Positions 11,701 to 23,500 of a stretch of 64,000 bases of DNA are shown here, piece after piece (position 1 is the first letter of the stretch; each line of letters begins with the position of its first letter). The stretch lies in contig JABWDB010000021.1 of assembly GCA_019614645.1 (NCBI GenBank), positions 1,178,001 through 1,242,000 on the forward strand, given 5' to 3'. The position numbers and the translations under genes were made by a program. Origin of the DNA: Stratiolaelaps scimitus. Taxonomy: Eukaryota > Arthropoda > Arachnida > Mesostigmata > Laelapidae. The notes below the pieces were generated by a model that saw nothing but the letters and a program-made list of their open reading frames with translations, was not told the DNA's origin and made no database searches.

Positions 11701-12640
11701 ACTAGTGAATGTGTGAGGCTGTGGTTCAGTGTAAGTGTTTGTGTTGTGTTGTACTTCAGTCGGAAACCAACCTCCGGTCTCTGAGATATCTGTATATATA
11801 CCCGAAACATTCCACCAACGGCCAGCCATCATACAATAAATATAAGATATAATAGCTGGCTCAGTGGTTGGCTGTGGGATGTGAACGAAAAACTAGTGGT
11901 GGGCGGTGGGCAGACAAACAGCATATGATGCGATGCCGTCGTCGTTATCTGATTGGGGCAAGTAGCTCATTTCGTTTCACAATCGGGTTATATACCAGTC
12001 AAGGTTGTTTTGTGGGAAACTCCTTTTGGCACTGACAATTAATGTTAACTGGAGCTTCGCCTAACGCAACAAGATCTATAGATGCTAAGGCATTTCAAGT
12101 CAATTGTAGCTTTATAATTGACATTAAACGCGGAGCACCATGTAACATACGTGGTTACTTATACATTATTCAATCTAACTTAATTTCAACACATCCATAC
12201 TGAACACTAGAGACATAAATAAAAACATAAATACGAATCTTTTGATTGAAGAAATAAGAGACCCTAAGGTACCAAGGTGGTGTTACGGAAAACAAGATAT
12301 TAGTTAAACGACAGGTGAAAGATTGACAGAATCAATCTTTTTTTAGTGTACCCTTCGATAACGAGACGCTACACTAACGACACTGCTACAAAAACTACCA
12401 GACAATCCTCGATTGATATCATCTACGAAAAACATTGAATATCGTCAGTCAGCACATTTCCCGAGCATTTTGTTCACTCATCTTTACTAATACCACGTAG
12501 GACGTTGATTGATTTGGGTTTGAAAAATTATCACAAATAATTTTGACTGAATGAATATTGTTGGCCTCCATTCAGTTCGTAATTGCAAAGATACACGGCG
12601 GTATTGAACTGTCATCATGTGGCTCTTCGATGACTCTAAT
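8800..12640. other. Anonymous stretch with a CT microsatellite
   Basis: No gene is recognised. A CT-dinucleotide tract lies at about 9591-9620. A minus-strand frame of 86 codons (10345-10085, beginning after a CAG at its 5' side) looks protein-like but matches nothing I know and could be chance. Around 10.7-10.9 kb and 11.0-11.6 kb the GC content is raised and overlapping open frames occur on both strands. Confidence 0.4.
9591..9620. repeat. (CT)n microsatellite
   Basis: A nearly pure CT-dinucleotide run with one CCC interruption. It creates the apparent arginine/glutamate repeat in the minus-strand frame that overlaps it, which is therefore not evidence of a gene. Confidence 0.95.
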
Positions 12641-13050
12641 ATATAAAGATGACATACGTGTCTCCATCAATGCCGGGGTCAATCGATGGGGACCCATCTT
12701 GCATGTTTCTTGGTCATTTTGTATGTTTTCGTTATAACATGTCGAGTGTGGAATTCCAGAATAGACTGATCAAGTTCTACCTCTAGTTTGCTCAAAGTCT
12801 GCCATAATTGTCGCAACTCGTTCGCTCGTGAGATTATCTAGAATAAACTCACCTCCTCTGTGGTCGGGTCGCCACTTCCAGAATCGGTTACATCAGTAGA
12901 AAATGTTTTGCCGGGAGAAGGCCGCTCTATCTAATATGTTTACCAATTCTCGACAAATTTCGTTCGGGCTTGTGCCTTCAAGAGACGAAAATTTGATCAC
13001 GGAACGCTGATTTTTATCACTAAACGATCTTTCGTCCTCGAGATTCATGT
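12640..13050 (-). pseudogene. mariner transposase N-terminal fragment (family A, copy 1)
   Basis: On the minus strand an ATG at 13048-13046 opens a frame containing NQRSVIKFSSLEGTSPNEI, the typical start of a mariner transposase (the QR.VIKFL..EG.SP.EI helix of the first helix-turn-helix). After stops and frame changes, GGEFILDNLTSERVATI, SVYSGIPHST (second helix-turn-helix region) and MTKKHARWVP (the conserved WVP block, about 12690) follow in order. The catalytic DDD part is not visible, so this is a 5' fragment with several inactivating changes. The segment at 12748-12855 is shared with the piece at 14765-14895. Confidence 0.75.
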
Positions 13051-13167
13051 CTGTTCTAAGAAGTCGAGCAACATTTAAGCAGAAGGTTCAACCATAAACA
13101 GGTCAAATCTCACCGTGCTATGACGTTTGGTTCGAAGGTTGTCCAAGTTCTTCCGATGTACGCCCCA

Positions 13168-13171
<4 letters not shown>

Positions 13172-13198
<27 letters not shown>
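13172..13198. repeat. (CA)n(TA)n microsatellite
   Basis: A CA run passes directly into a TA run. It is simple repeat only. Confidence 0.9.
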
Positions 13199-13259
13199 AC
13201 GTTATGCGCTCCTAACGGCAAAGCTAACGACTGGACGAGACGTTCAAGACGTTACCGTC

Positions 13260-13800
13260 ATAATCTCGAGGGTTGCGTTGGCAGGGGGTAGGTTCTGCTA
13301 AAATGTGTGATCCAGTCGAGGCGCGGAGTCCGAGCCGGTCTAGGGGGGATGGCGGTGATGGCGATGTCCTCCACGATTGGCCATATCGCTCTTATCCGTA
13401 TAGCAGTGCCTCTGACGCGCCCGGGTTTCTTCCCTGTTTGTCCGCTACCCAGCCGCGTGCCTCGTCCATCCCGTGAGACGAAGACGACACTCGATGATCC
13501 CCCCCGCCAGCCAGCCCCTGCCCTTGGCTTTGACCGGACCGTCATCGCTTGCCGCTACGAATGGGCTAACTCCCGCCTCCCACACGGTGCCAGTCGCGTC
13601 AGGACCTTCGGGGGAGTTAATGTGCTTCCTTATGGCTTGCCACGGATGCCTCGCAGAGTCATGTGGACTGCACTCGGCGCGGAGACCATCTGCACTTTCC
13701 CGGCCATACATCCCTCGGTCATCTCTGATATACTGCGCACGTCTCTTTTCTATTGCTCCTCAGCACAGATCGTAGCAGTAGCAGCGGCATAGTGGATAGA
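13260..13800. other. GC-rich segment with overlapping frames on both strands, no gene assigned
   Basis: The segment is clearly richer in G and C, with many CG dinucleotides, than the AT-rich flanks. Because stops are rare in such sequence, long frames appear on both strands (161 and 100 codons plus; 95 and 88 codons minus). None has a recognisable domain. It could be an untranslated exon or promoter-proximal sequence; the sequence alone does not decide. Confidence 0.35.
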
Positions 13801-13858
13801 TGTGGATGCTAGGCGGCCAGCCATATGACGACGTTACGTCCAAGACACTACTTCGTAT

Positions 13859-13887
13859 GCATATATATATATATATATATATATATA
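13859..13887. repeat. (AT)n microsatellite
   Basis: A run of about 14 AT units just right of the GC-rich segment. Confidence 0.95.
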
Positions 13888-14274
13888 CGATAGTCACTAT
13901 TCGACCATTTAGAATCATGACACATATTTCTGATTGCTGGATGAATCGATCGATTCACCGCCTTCAATGATCTAATATTATACGTTGGCTCTAACTTGTC
14001 ACTAACAATAGTAGAGATATCAAGGCTAGTTGCTCTCCAGAAGACGCTTGTGCTCTTCCTGTTGCAGATTTATTTCAAGTTATCGTGATCAAATATTTAT
14101 TCCTTACACACATTATTAAAGATATACTTTATTCTCGCTGGTGATGTCTGTCTGTCCGACAGTGATCTGCATTTCGTTTGGGGTCCTATTTAGGGTATGT
14201 TTTTCTCGATGGGGGAGCATGTTTGATACCAATGGGGACTATACGGCAACGGAGCCCGGGGATTCGGGGTCAAA

Positions 14275-14375
14275 TAGTGGTTGGCTGAATACCATTAGGT
14301 CTATGCAAGGGGGGGAAGCCTTGTAATCTGAAGATACAGGAAGGTGCACGGGTTCGATCACCACCGTTGCACATT
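14275..14375 (+). repeat. Possible tRNA-derived SINE fragment
   Basis: GGTTCGATCAC at 14351-14361 is close to the RNA polymerase III B box (GGTTCGANTCC), and TTGGCTGAATACC at 14281-14293 is a loose A box. The spacing (about 70 bp) is longer than usual for a tRNA. No acceptor stem can be paired, so it is not a functional tRNA gene. It may be a decayed tRNA-derived element or coincidence. Confidence 0.25.
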
Positions 14376-14764
14376 TGCATTTAAAGGGATCCGTCTTATG
14401 AAGCAATGCCGAAAGCAGTTCCATGGACGTTAAATGTTCGCTGTAAGTCAGCCCGGAAAATTTACCAGGTCTTTGTAAGGGGTGTTTTTTTTGCATTTCT
14501 CGATACGTCTCGACGAGCTGCATCGATTTGCAAATGTTGTAAATGATGGTAAAATGCGATTTTCTACAATTTTTTTTGCAATATGGTGTTCAATGTAAGT
14601 GATGCTATTGCATTTAGACGATGTATTTCGATAAGCTGGACAACTTTGCAATAGGTGTTCCTTTACCTAAAGATAGAGATACCTAGATCGTATTTGCGAT
14701 TTTGGAGATATTGTCAATTTATTTTAATTTTTGGTATTTGTCATTGTTTATTATAACTTTGTAA

Positions 14765-14895
14765 CATGTAATGCCCGGAATTCCAGAATACACCGACAGA
14801 GAGGTTATAGTCAAACATCTACATTGGAGAAAAGCTAACAATTGTCGCAACTCGTTCGCTCGTGAGATGTCCTGAACTGAAATGACCTCCCTTGT
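14765..14895 (-). pseudogene. mariner N-terminal fragment (family A, copy 2)
   Basis: The minus strand reads HLTSERVATIV and, in another frame, SVYSGIPGITCY. These match the same parts of copy 1 (NLTSERVATIM and SVYSGIPHSTCY). At DNA level the two share a 25-bp identical run around GTCGCAACTCGTTCGCTCG and the GGAATTCCAGAATA word. The piece ends abruptly where a plus-strand mariner of another family begins, so the two lie head to head. Confidence 0.65.
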
Positions 14896-15740
14896 GACTT
14901 CCAAGGTCCAAAGACTTGAAGATAAACCTATCCCTGAAATACCAACTGCGATTCCTGAAGATGATCTGCGGCGTATGATTTTAGAAGATCATAATATAAC
15001 AACACGAAAGCTGGCGGCAGTGTTGATTGCATCTTAAACTGCTATTGCTTCGACTCTAAAGCTTATGACCTACAAGTTCAGTCGTTGGATTCCTCACAGT
15101 TTGATAGAGAAGAACCAAGTGACCAAATAGCCGTCTGCCAATCTCTGGTAGGTGAGCATCGAAAGGAATCATTTTTCGATCGGATGATTACCTATGGCGA
15201 AACGTGGGTCGATTACAACAACAACTATAGGAAGACAAGTGACCTAAGGGTGGGCAGTCGGTTACCAAGATCATAACAAGTATACCTTGCTAACAAGAAG
15301 GTGTTGTTGTGTATCTGATGGGATTGTCGTGGTATCATCTAAAAGGAGCACCTGAAGAGCGGTCAGGTGATCGATAGTGAGATGTACAGTGCGATGCTGG
15401 TCTAAGTTAGTGCTTCAATTAAGTGATCGAATCCGTTTCGGAGAAAGGTTGTTATCTTTCTCCGAGACAACGAGCACGGGCACGAAGGCCAGCTGGCACT
15501 TGTATGACTTAAAATGGAATTTGATGATACGAGACCGTTGAATAGCCCAGATATTACCCCTTCAGAATACAATTTGTTTTCTCATCTGAAGCTGCATCTA
15601 CAGGGTGAAATTTTCAATGGTCCAGACGAGGTCGATCACTCCCTTACTCATGGTCACTTGATCTCTTTAAGGCAGACATCGAAAAGCTGCCAAAACGTGG
15701 GCAGAAGATAATTTCTTTGAATGGTGGATATTGATTTGTT
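14895..15740 (+). pseudogene. mariner transposase remnant (family B)
   Basis: Plus-strand readings, with frame changes and stops, follow a mariner transposase in order: RLEDKPIPEIP, DDLRRMILEDHNITTRKLA, SRWIPHSLIEKNQ (the WVPHEL block), FFDRMITYGETW (the first catalytic region, where the usual aspartate of TCDE reads as glycine), KKVLLCI-stop-WDCRGII, VIFLRDNEHGHEG (second catalytic aspartate), SPDITPSEYNLFSHLKLHLQ (the YSPDLAPSDYHLF block with the third acidic position), and KLPKRGQKII near the C-terminus. The first 60-70 residues are missing. It is clearly non-functional. In its family the protein cuts out and reinserts the element at TA sites. Confidence 0.88.
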
Positions 15741-15799
15741 TTTAACCACTCTTTTTTGGTTTTGAATGACAATGTGGAGTTCCACATTGGAGTTCAACC

Positions 15800-18160
15800 T
15801 GATAAAATCGACAATGATGGAGAGTAATGGTATTAAAGCATTTCTCACGCCTTTAGTAAATCGTTTTAAATTAGCAGCGATGGGCCTTTGCTTATTTCAG
15901 AGCAGTAAAAAAAGCAACCATTGCTATACAGCAGAGCCACCAAATCCGTATCGTATAGCGCAGAAAGAGCTCCATTATTTTCTAGGAATTTTTTTGCTTG
16001 CTCAGCAGTGTTGATGTTATCTGAAGAATAGTGCTTATGTGTCTAGTCAAGTACAATCCATATATTTAGGCGGGTTCTTATCGAAACCACATTGCTCAGG
16101 GTATCGAGGACACTATGTCCTCGATATCTATAAAGCACTCTAAAATCACCATCTATAAATGAAATGAAAAGCTTTATTTTTTTATTAAAGGAACTGCAGT
16201 TTTTACTAAATAAAGCACTCTATTCCCAGCGGATATTGCATGTAAATGTCGAACTGGTCGGTACGTTAATTTTCAAGTCAGTGTAGTGAAGGGAAGAATT
16301 TCCATTCACTATTTGTATGACCCATTAGCCTGTAGTTGTAGAAAATTTGTTCTAACATCGAGTCTTGGCGTCGAACCTCGACCGTTGCTGGAAGACTGGG
16401 GTCTCGTGGTGTAGTGGGGACCAATTCGATTAACTTACGGGCGAGCAATACCATCGAAGCTGGTTGGCACAATTTGATAAAGTTTGAATTGACATGATAA
16501 AATATCTACATTGTTTTTACAATCTAGAGAGCACCACTATCACGTTGATAACAAGAGCTGCACCTTTCCATCGCGTCGCACGTTGAGTACTTGAACAGAC
16601 AAGTATTTTCATATTCGGTGATCAAAATATTGTTGAATTGTTGATATTGGCGATGGCGAAGCTGCGGCAGCGAAAATCTTTCCAGTCTGAGTTTCATAGC
16701 GGCAGCAGCGGCGGCCGCTAGTTCCGCACCACCTCATCTAGCGTCATCGACCCTCCCCTCGTAGCCTATCCATCATTCATCGACACTTCACCCGATTATA
16801 TCCAACGAACGCACTTTTCCTTACTCACCAACTCCTCCTCTCCACGTTTGCCCCGGCCCGGCGTCTAACCTCTCAGCTTTTGCCAAGTTCAATCAACGAT
16901 CTTTGCAAAGCAACGTAACATCCTCCCAGTATTGAAGATGACTGATATGTATATACCGCCAGAGGATTCAATGTTTGAAGGACGAGTGTTCAAAGCCTGA
17001 ATGTACCTGACCGGAATCTGTCGCATCTTGGTGTGTTATATTCAATTTCTGTTCTTAACGATATTTATTTATGTATGCATAACGGATCAATAACGCCCGC
17101 GGGTGTAGTGGGCCATAACAAAGAGGATGCTAGTAGACATTTTAAATATAATGCCTATTTGGGCAAGATTAATGCGTTTTCATTAGTAGAAGCCCCTCCC
17201 TAAGATGATCTAGACATTTATTAGTGACTGATACACGTTTTGCGTACATGGCAGACATTCGACAGAAGGATATTATCACGGCCCACCTCGAACCTTTGAG
17301 AACCGTAGAATCAAGCAGCAAAAAAATATTTGTTCAGTTCGTTGAAAAGAGGTTAGGTTGATGATTGAAATTTTCCTCGATTTTGTCACTTCCCACGTGG
17401 GATAAAATCGTGTGAGTACGGTAGGTTAGATGACAAAGTTTCGAGAAAGGGAGAGACGAATAGATTTGATCTATTATTTTTAGCTAGTTGCATTATCGAC
17501 TTTTCAGTGAGGTCTTGTTCGGGTTTTTTTGAGGGCAAAAACAATGCTTTGTACCAATTGCCTAGGGTGGCTTGTTATGAATGTGTCCATAATTCACGAA
17601 ATGACAGAGTAAAAACCACAAATAAGGGAACGATAATTATCCGGCCCAAAGAGCAATAGCCTTTGAAACTAAAGAAAAATATCTGAAAAATATTGAGCCA
17701 TTACTGAATGGGGCAATACTGAAATCTCAGTCTTCGATTCGTGAGTTGCCTGATCGATTATATTTGAGGCTGCTAATCATCTGGCGAACAATGCTATCTC
17801 AGTTTGGTTCGAACCCCTTAATTAGGACACCGAATCGTTTAATTATCTTTACACTCTTACAACTTTTACAAATTATTGTCGCGGAAAAGAGTAACAACAA
17901 TCACTTAACGGAATAGTCCGAATAAATATTAATTCGAGAATTCGAGTCTGTCTGTATCTGACTATCTGATCAGATTCAGTTTCTAAGGCTAAATGACCAG
18001 AAATGGTTCCCACTCAGTAGAAGCACGTCATTTGCAAGTGATACACTGAGGTCGCTTGCAGTTCTACCCAAGCAAACGCTTTCTTGAGAGCGTCAGGTAA
18101 ATCTGCGTGTGTATATTCCTTTCTTTGGGTTGAAGATAATAACACAATATCCACAGACAC
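15800..18160. other. Anonymous stretch with a perfect hairpin
   Basis: No gene is recognised. It holds an 11-bp perfect inverted repeat at 16102-16126 and a GCAGCGGCGGCCGC-type run near 16705. Short open frames at 15.8 and 16.3 kb show no domain. Confidence 0.4.
16102..16126. repeat. Perfect 11-bp inverted repeat with 3-nt loop
   Basis: TATCGAGGACA, then CTA, then TGTCCTCGATA: both arms pair completely. It would form a hairpin in single-stranded DNA or RNA. No T-run or gene end next to it suggests a terminator, and it does not coincide with a transposon end that I can define. Confidence 0.9.
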
Positions 18161-18162
18161 AT

Positions 18163-18740
18163 TCGGTTGACCCAAAAATATTGAGACCCGTATACATTTC
18201 AATATTGGCTAAGTAAGTTAAAACAAAGATTTTTTAGTATGAGCTAGAGGTATGCACCTCTTTTATTAATACATTGGTCCCAGAGTTCTGGCAGCCTTCT
18301 AACGGCTTAAGGTCTCTCGGAGTAAATCGATGTTCGTACACCATTTGCCACCTATAGCCCTCTTTAATCTATGGAAGCATCCATAGTCACACGGGCTTAA
18401 ATAGGGAGAAATGGGGGGGTGATGCCATCGCTCATGTTGGCCTTAAGCCAGAACGTAATTTCATTGCTAAGATGTGCCCTAGCATTGCGATCGAGCAACC
18501 AAACTCGGTTCTTCCTATTGCTATGCCAACTATTCATGTGTCCCTTCAAGAACTCGAGATATCGAAACGAATCCATTTTTTCTTTTGAGCCCAAAATGTC
18601 GTAGATGCAAATTCCGTTGAAATCGATAGCAAGTGCTACCATTACTTTAGGCTCGAATCTTGATCTTTCACTTGATCTTTTTCCGGTACCCTATCCAGCT
18701 GACCTATGTCTCGTCCACTGCAACGGTATCCCCTATGGTT
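18163..18740 (-). pseudogene. Tc1-type (IS630-Tc1) transposase remnant, C-terminal half
   Basis: A minus-strand frame (18642 to 18397) reads KVMVALAI...GICIYDI, then KMDSFRYLEFLKGHMNSWH and LLDRNARAHLS followed by FWLKANMSD. These correspond to the Tc1 blocks VMVWGCFS, the .Y..IL..HL helix, and QQDNA.AH (second catalytic aspartate). Downstream, past stops and frame changes, AVRRLPELWDQCINKRGAYL matches the family's C-terminal LP.RL...I...GGY. The left edge carries CGGTTGACCCAAAAATATTG (18162-18181), which looks like a terminal inverted-repeat end. No matching right end was found, and the DNA-binding half is missing. Confidence 0.75.
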
Positions 18741-20380
18741 GGCAATTCGGTGTCAGCATATATTGTACATGAACACGAACTAAATTGTAGACAAACACGA
18801 ACAGTATGAAAATCAGTATGGTTAATTTTACGTATTGTGATCTGTATTTAGATCAGTTTGATAATATGCAGATGAAGATGCTTAAATCCTTACAGCTATA
18901 CATTCAGTCCTAATATGATCGAGTTATCGCCTATGCAGCCGGTAAGGCTGCATTGGAGCAGAAGTACCAAGGACAACAGAGCCGTTTGGTGCACTTTGCA
19001 GCGAATGCCTGATGTACAACTCGAATAGACAGGAGCGATTATTCATAATTCTAGCAGATCAGAGAGGTCCACCACGGACTGTCTGCCTGCTGAGGGAGGG
19101 TAGAGCCAGAGTCAGTACCACCATAGAGTAGCCAGACAAAACAGCTCCCCGCCAAAGACTCGGGACTGCGCAAGGCCTCAGCGTGGGTTCATTTCGATCC
19201 ATTCACATTCATTCGTCGGGACAGGGTCGACTCCAACGTTGATGTATCTTTGCTCTCTGTTTAAATGAGGCAGACATATGTATGTACATGTTCGTAGGTG
19301 TGACGCGACGACCCACTCAAGGTGTGTTTTATTATATCTAGCTACATGTCTAGCTAGTGCTGCCAAGTTGGCAATAGCATTGACCGTAGTTGTTGTTGTT
19401 ATTGTTATTGCTGCTGCTGCTGCTGATTGTGATTAGGTTGCTGCTGCTGCCTTTGGCTTCGTCGATGTCGACGTCCCATAGGCCCACAATTTTGTTTCCA
19501 TTCAGATATACATATAACGGTAAATTTGTCTGTGCACGTAGTCCCGTGCCCATTTTGTACGTTCACCCGGCGCGCATATGGATACGTCGCCGTGAGAGCT
19601 AGGCCAGAGGGAAAGGGTAGAAGTCTGATAGGGACAGCCGGTAAAGTAACAGAGAGGTGAAGAGACTGGTGGGTTATGGGGCTTTTGGACTGATTATGGA
19701 CTACAAGAGTAGTTGGCCATACTAGACCCGAAAGGAGTGTTTGGAAACAGTGAACAGTGGGCGCCGCGGCCAAAGAGCTAGAGCTGTGTGAAACTAGTGA
19801 TGCGTGACAGTGTCGCTCAGCGACAGGCGACCCGTAGTCGCCTTTCCCGTCTAGTCTTTCCGAACAACAAGGCAGACATCGCACCGGGCAAACCCATCGC
19901 CCGCCGCGTGCACCGGACGGCGATGTGATATTATCGCCACATTAGCTACACGAACAACGTGCTGTCCTATGAGGTGATCATGGCTGGCATGACAGCCGTG
20001 TCTAACTGTTGGCTACGCACTACATATAACATCGTTAATAATAAATGATCATAATAATAATAATAATAATGATAAAGATATAGATAAAACTAGCATTTGC
20101 ACGGCTAAACCTGAGCAAGGTTCAAAGTTTGTACAATTGCGCGCCCAGCTGGTGTCGCGTACAGCTGCCAACGGACAATGTATACAGGCAGACACAGCAC
20201 GCAAATACTCAAGAGTTATCATTAAGTTTTGAATCAATGATATCAATGTCTTCATTGGTAAGAAGACCGTTTTGTGAGTCATTGTCTGAGCTGTACTGTA
20301 AGTATGCTTGTCCCCCAGCTACAGCACAGAAGTGTCCAACCTCGACGGAAACTGCGTCCAATGAAACCTAATTTAAGTAA
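18740..20380. other. Anonymous stretch with CTG/GTT and ATA microsatellites
   Basis: There is a GTT/GCTGCT tract at about 19388-19450 and an ATA tract at about 20040-20072. A 159-codon minus-strand frame (19884-19405) ends in the glutamine run encoded by the triplet tract and has no other recognisable feature. No gene is assigned. Confidence 0.4.
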
Positions 20381-20381
20381 G

Positions 20382-20531
20382 AAACTATTATATGTACTAT
20401 TATATCATTTAAAACTATTATATTTACTATTATATCATTTAAAACTATTATATGTACTATTATATCATTTAAAACTATTATATTTACTATTATATCATTT
20501 AAAACTATTATATGTACTATTATATCATTTA
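20382..20531. repeat. 30-bp tandem repeat, five units, alternating two variants
   Basis: Five 30-bp units in tandem begin at 20382, 20412, 20442, 20472 and 20502. Units alternate between TATGTACT and TATTTACT at one position (G, T, G, T, G), so the array has a 60-bp higher-order period. Because 30 is a multiple of three and the unit lacks stops in one frame on each strand, repeated peptides appear in both directions (LLYHLK on plus, DIIV on minus). These are products of the repeat, not evidence of a protein. Confidence 0.97.
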
Positions 20532-20539
20532 ACTGATGG

Positions 20540-23500
20540 CTTTGGTTTAATGGAAGCTTCACCAACCAATGATGGGCAACAATCCCGTCACTGGTAAATC
20601 GAACTTTGAGGTTGCTTGCATGCCGTTATATGTATAACAGATATACTTCGTCCCTATAATCATAAATATTTCACTTAATAATAAATCTATAGTTTATAGA
20701 ACCGCAACATCCTAGTTGAAATAGTGTACTAGCTGAATAAGAGCCTTGTACAGTTAGGCATCTTTGCTGTGGTCGTGCAATGATGAGGAGTCCAGTGAGC
20801 CTTGTTATGAAACCTGTGGAGATTTTTCGACACTGGCGACTCCCTGTGTAACAATCTCGCACTGCTCTTCCGCATATAGCGACACAAATGGAGTGGTTGG
20901 CGAGCCACCCAATCACAGCTTGGACACGTATCACCCGGTACGCTGCCGATGATTTCTGCTGATGGTTCGAGTAAATTACGACGCCGTGATTCACCATAAA
21001 TTCTACACACTGTTAGCGTAAAGCACCGGTTATCCTGGGGCAAACAGAGGTCATTTATAAGTTGTTGTTAATGTTGTTGCTGTCGTTGTTGTTGTTGTCG
21101 CGGTACGACGGTGACTGTTGTGGCAGTGAGTTAGGCATCGCTACCGCTCACTATACCAAATGTCCCTAGGCAAAACTCTTCAGTTGTGTAATATTGTTCT
21201 TAATGCTAGACATACACAAACGATGCTATATGGACATGATGAGCACTGGGACTATCCTCAACCAACGGCTATCAACGGTAACAGCCATCGGTTTCGAACA
21301 AATTGTTAAGCAGTTGGAGCAAATGGACACGCCTGCATTAACACTGAAGGAAAAATACACTGAACGAGCGAATGCAGTTCAGGGGAACACCTTCTCTTGG
21401 TGGGGATTGTGGCATTTTAACACATGCATAGATAGAAGTACGTATATTTTGTTCAATAATTTATTTACTTCGAAATGATGATTTTTTTTATTTCCTTACG
21501 TCGGCAGTCTTCTTACAGACTGTGACATTCATGCCACAATTATGGCGTGTCCCCAGAGTCGAACAAACCAGTCAGTGCGCCTCTCAGCTAGAACCATGAA
21601 CAGGCTATGAGTGTGCTGTGGAAAACGTATTATATATAAGATCGAGTTGAGTAATATAGTAGATAGTAACCGAGATGCGAAGACGAACGTTTCCTTTGGG
21701 GAACTCCCTTGACTAAGCGGACGAGATATTAATATTGCCCCTCATTTTAAAGATGCATTCGGTTTCGACTTTACAGTTTCAAATTTGAAGTTTCCGAAAC
21801 CAAGTTTGCGTGGTAGAAGTGTGACACGGCGGGCGACATCGGGTTGCAATACGAACTACGAGACACAGGTACCTTTTTGTCCTCCTCCGCCATCCAGACT
21901 GTGTGACCTTTGCGCCACGCCTCTCTGAGCTCAGTTCGGAGCGTCCGCAGGTTTCAATGCGCTCCAGGTTAGCCGAGCTCGTCTATCGCCGGAACACAGG
22001 GTACGACGGACAACATATCGCCAAACAGCGGTCCTCGTTCTCTGACCGGGCAGAGCTTCGCACAGACAACTCGAGTCGTATAACACGATATATGAAGGCT
22101 AAGCAAACGAGCCTAGATGTCCCCGAGGAATAAACACGCAATTCCCATGTTCGTTATAACAGTTGCGAACTTGACCAGAATTCATCGCAAACTCATGTAC
22201 CTGTTTGTAGCGTTGAATCCGCGATGGCCTTTGTAAAAAACGGACGGCGCCAGAATGCCCTGCAAAGGTAGAAAGTTGTCTGAATGCGTTCCTCCAGCTA
22301 CACTGGGATATATAGAAATCATTGAACAGCTTTCAGGAAATTTCAGCTCTGTAGAGAGCAAACAAAAAGAAAATCATACACGAAATGGGGCTGGTAGGCG
22401 GGGGAGTAGTAATTTTCGATTTTCATTTCGGGAAGGTAACACAGCTCGATGTTTCCTTCTCTCGGTTTATAAGGAAGGAATATTGTTCAGCAGAAGCGAA
22501 CTGTGACCTATGTACATATAAATACAGCACGAGACTTGCTCTGTGCCTCATGTCTAGGAATACCTGAAACGATGCGTAGTAGACTGAATACGGTGAATAT
22601 GAACGACGACGTGTGTAAGTAATTTTGTCATTAATATCTGAGGAGATGCTGACACACTGGTGTTATTTAATATATCGTTATCATTCACCTCGTCAGCGAT
22701 GTCTCGATCTGAGGCGGGGGACATGTAGCCGCAGAGGAACATCAGGGAGTTTCCAGGGTCATATGTTAGTCACTATAATAAGGTAACACAGCCTGGTCAA
22801 TACTCCAAACTCATTATGCTAAAAAAGTTCAGAAAAGCTTGTACAACAGATCGCATGCTAACGCGTTTTGTTGTCGAAGTCCAATTTCTGACACTGTCGG
22901 CAATTACCTGGGTTTAAAGCATGGATACGTTTGCACGTCCAGAAATGACAACATAGCGAACGCAATGAAAATTGAACGAAATCCGCTGTTGACTGCAGCC
23001 CTTTGCTAGAAAATTTTTATGAACACACGGTATTTGCCGGCTGAAGCCACCTTCAGCTTCGATTGTATAATACGAAGATAATTAAAGGGTCTTTGTGGCA
23101 AACGTTCTAAGATGTGGTTGTATCAATCTATTTTCAGCTGATGCACTGGCGAAGTTCGCTGTTGATCAGGGAATTTAGTGATAATTTTTCTAAAATTGAG
23201 GCCAGGAATTGAGGACTTAATCGAGAAAGATATAGCTTAACAATATATAGGTAATGCCAAATAGATAGTTTTCTTAGAGATACACTCACGAAAAGCTGCC
23301 TGAGTTGGTATGATGTAGTTGAATCAACACAATATTGAATGGAGCAGCTGTTACCATTGGGGTTGCATGGCTGATCATGATTACTTTACTGACTCTCCAC
23401 TATTCTAAAAATATTATTGATGAGAGAAAATGAACATTTATTTTTTTGGTACGTTAAGGGACGCCGCGTTAACAACGTTGTTGTTTTCCACATATGAATG

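Noticed and set aside
13258..13800. Overlapping frames of 88-161 codons on both strands
   Set aside because: Long frames on both strands at once are expected in GC-rich DNA with few stop codons, and none shows a domain.
16375..16445. GGTGTAGTGGGGACC resembling a tRNA D arm
   Set aside because: No B box at proper distance and no acceptor pairing.
17800..17825. GGTTCGAACCCC word resembling a tRNA T arm
   Set aside because: The word is palindromic, and no A box, anticodon arm or acceptor stem can be placed on either strand.
19405..19884. 159-codon minus-strand frame ending in polyglutamine
   Set aside because: The glutamine run is the triplet microsatellite read in frame; the rest has no recognisable protein features.
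20274..20597. Frame with repeated LLYHLK peptides, and its minus-strand mirror
   Set aside because: Both are translations of the 30-bp tandem repeat, whose length is a multiple of three.
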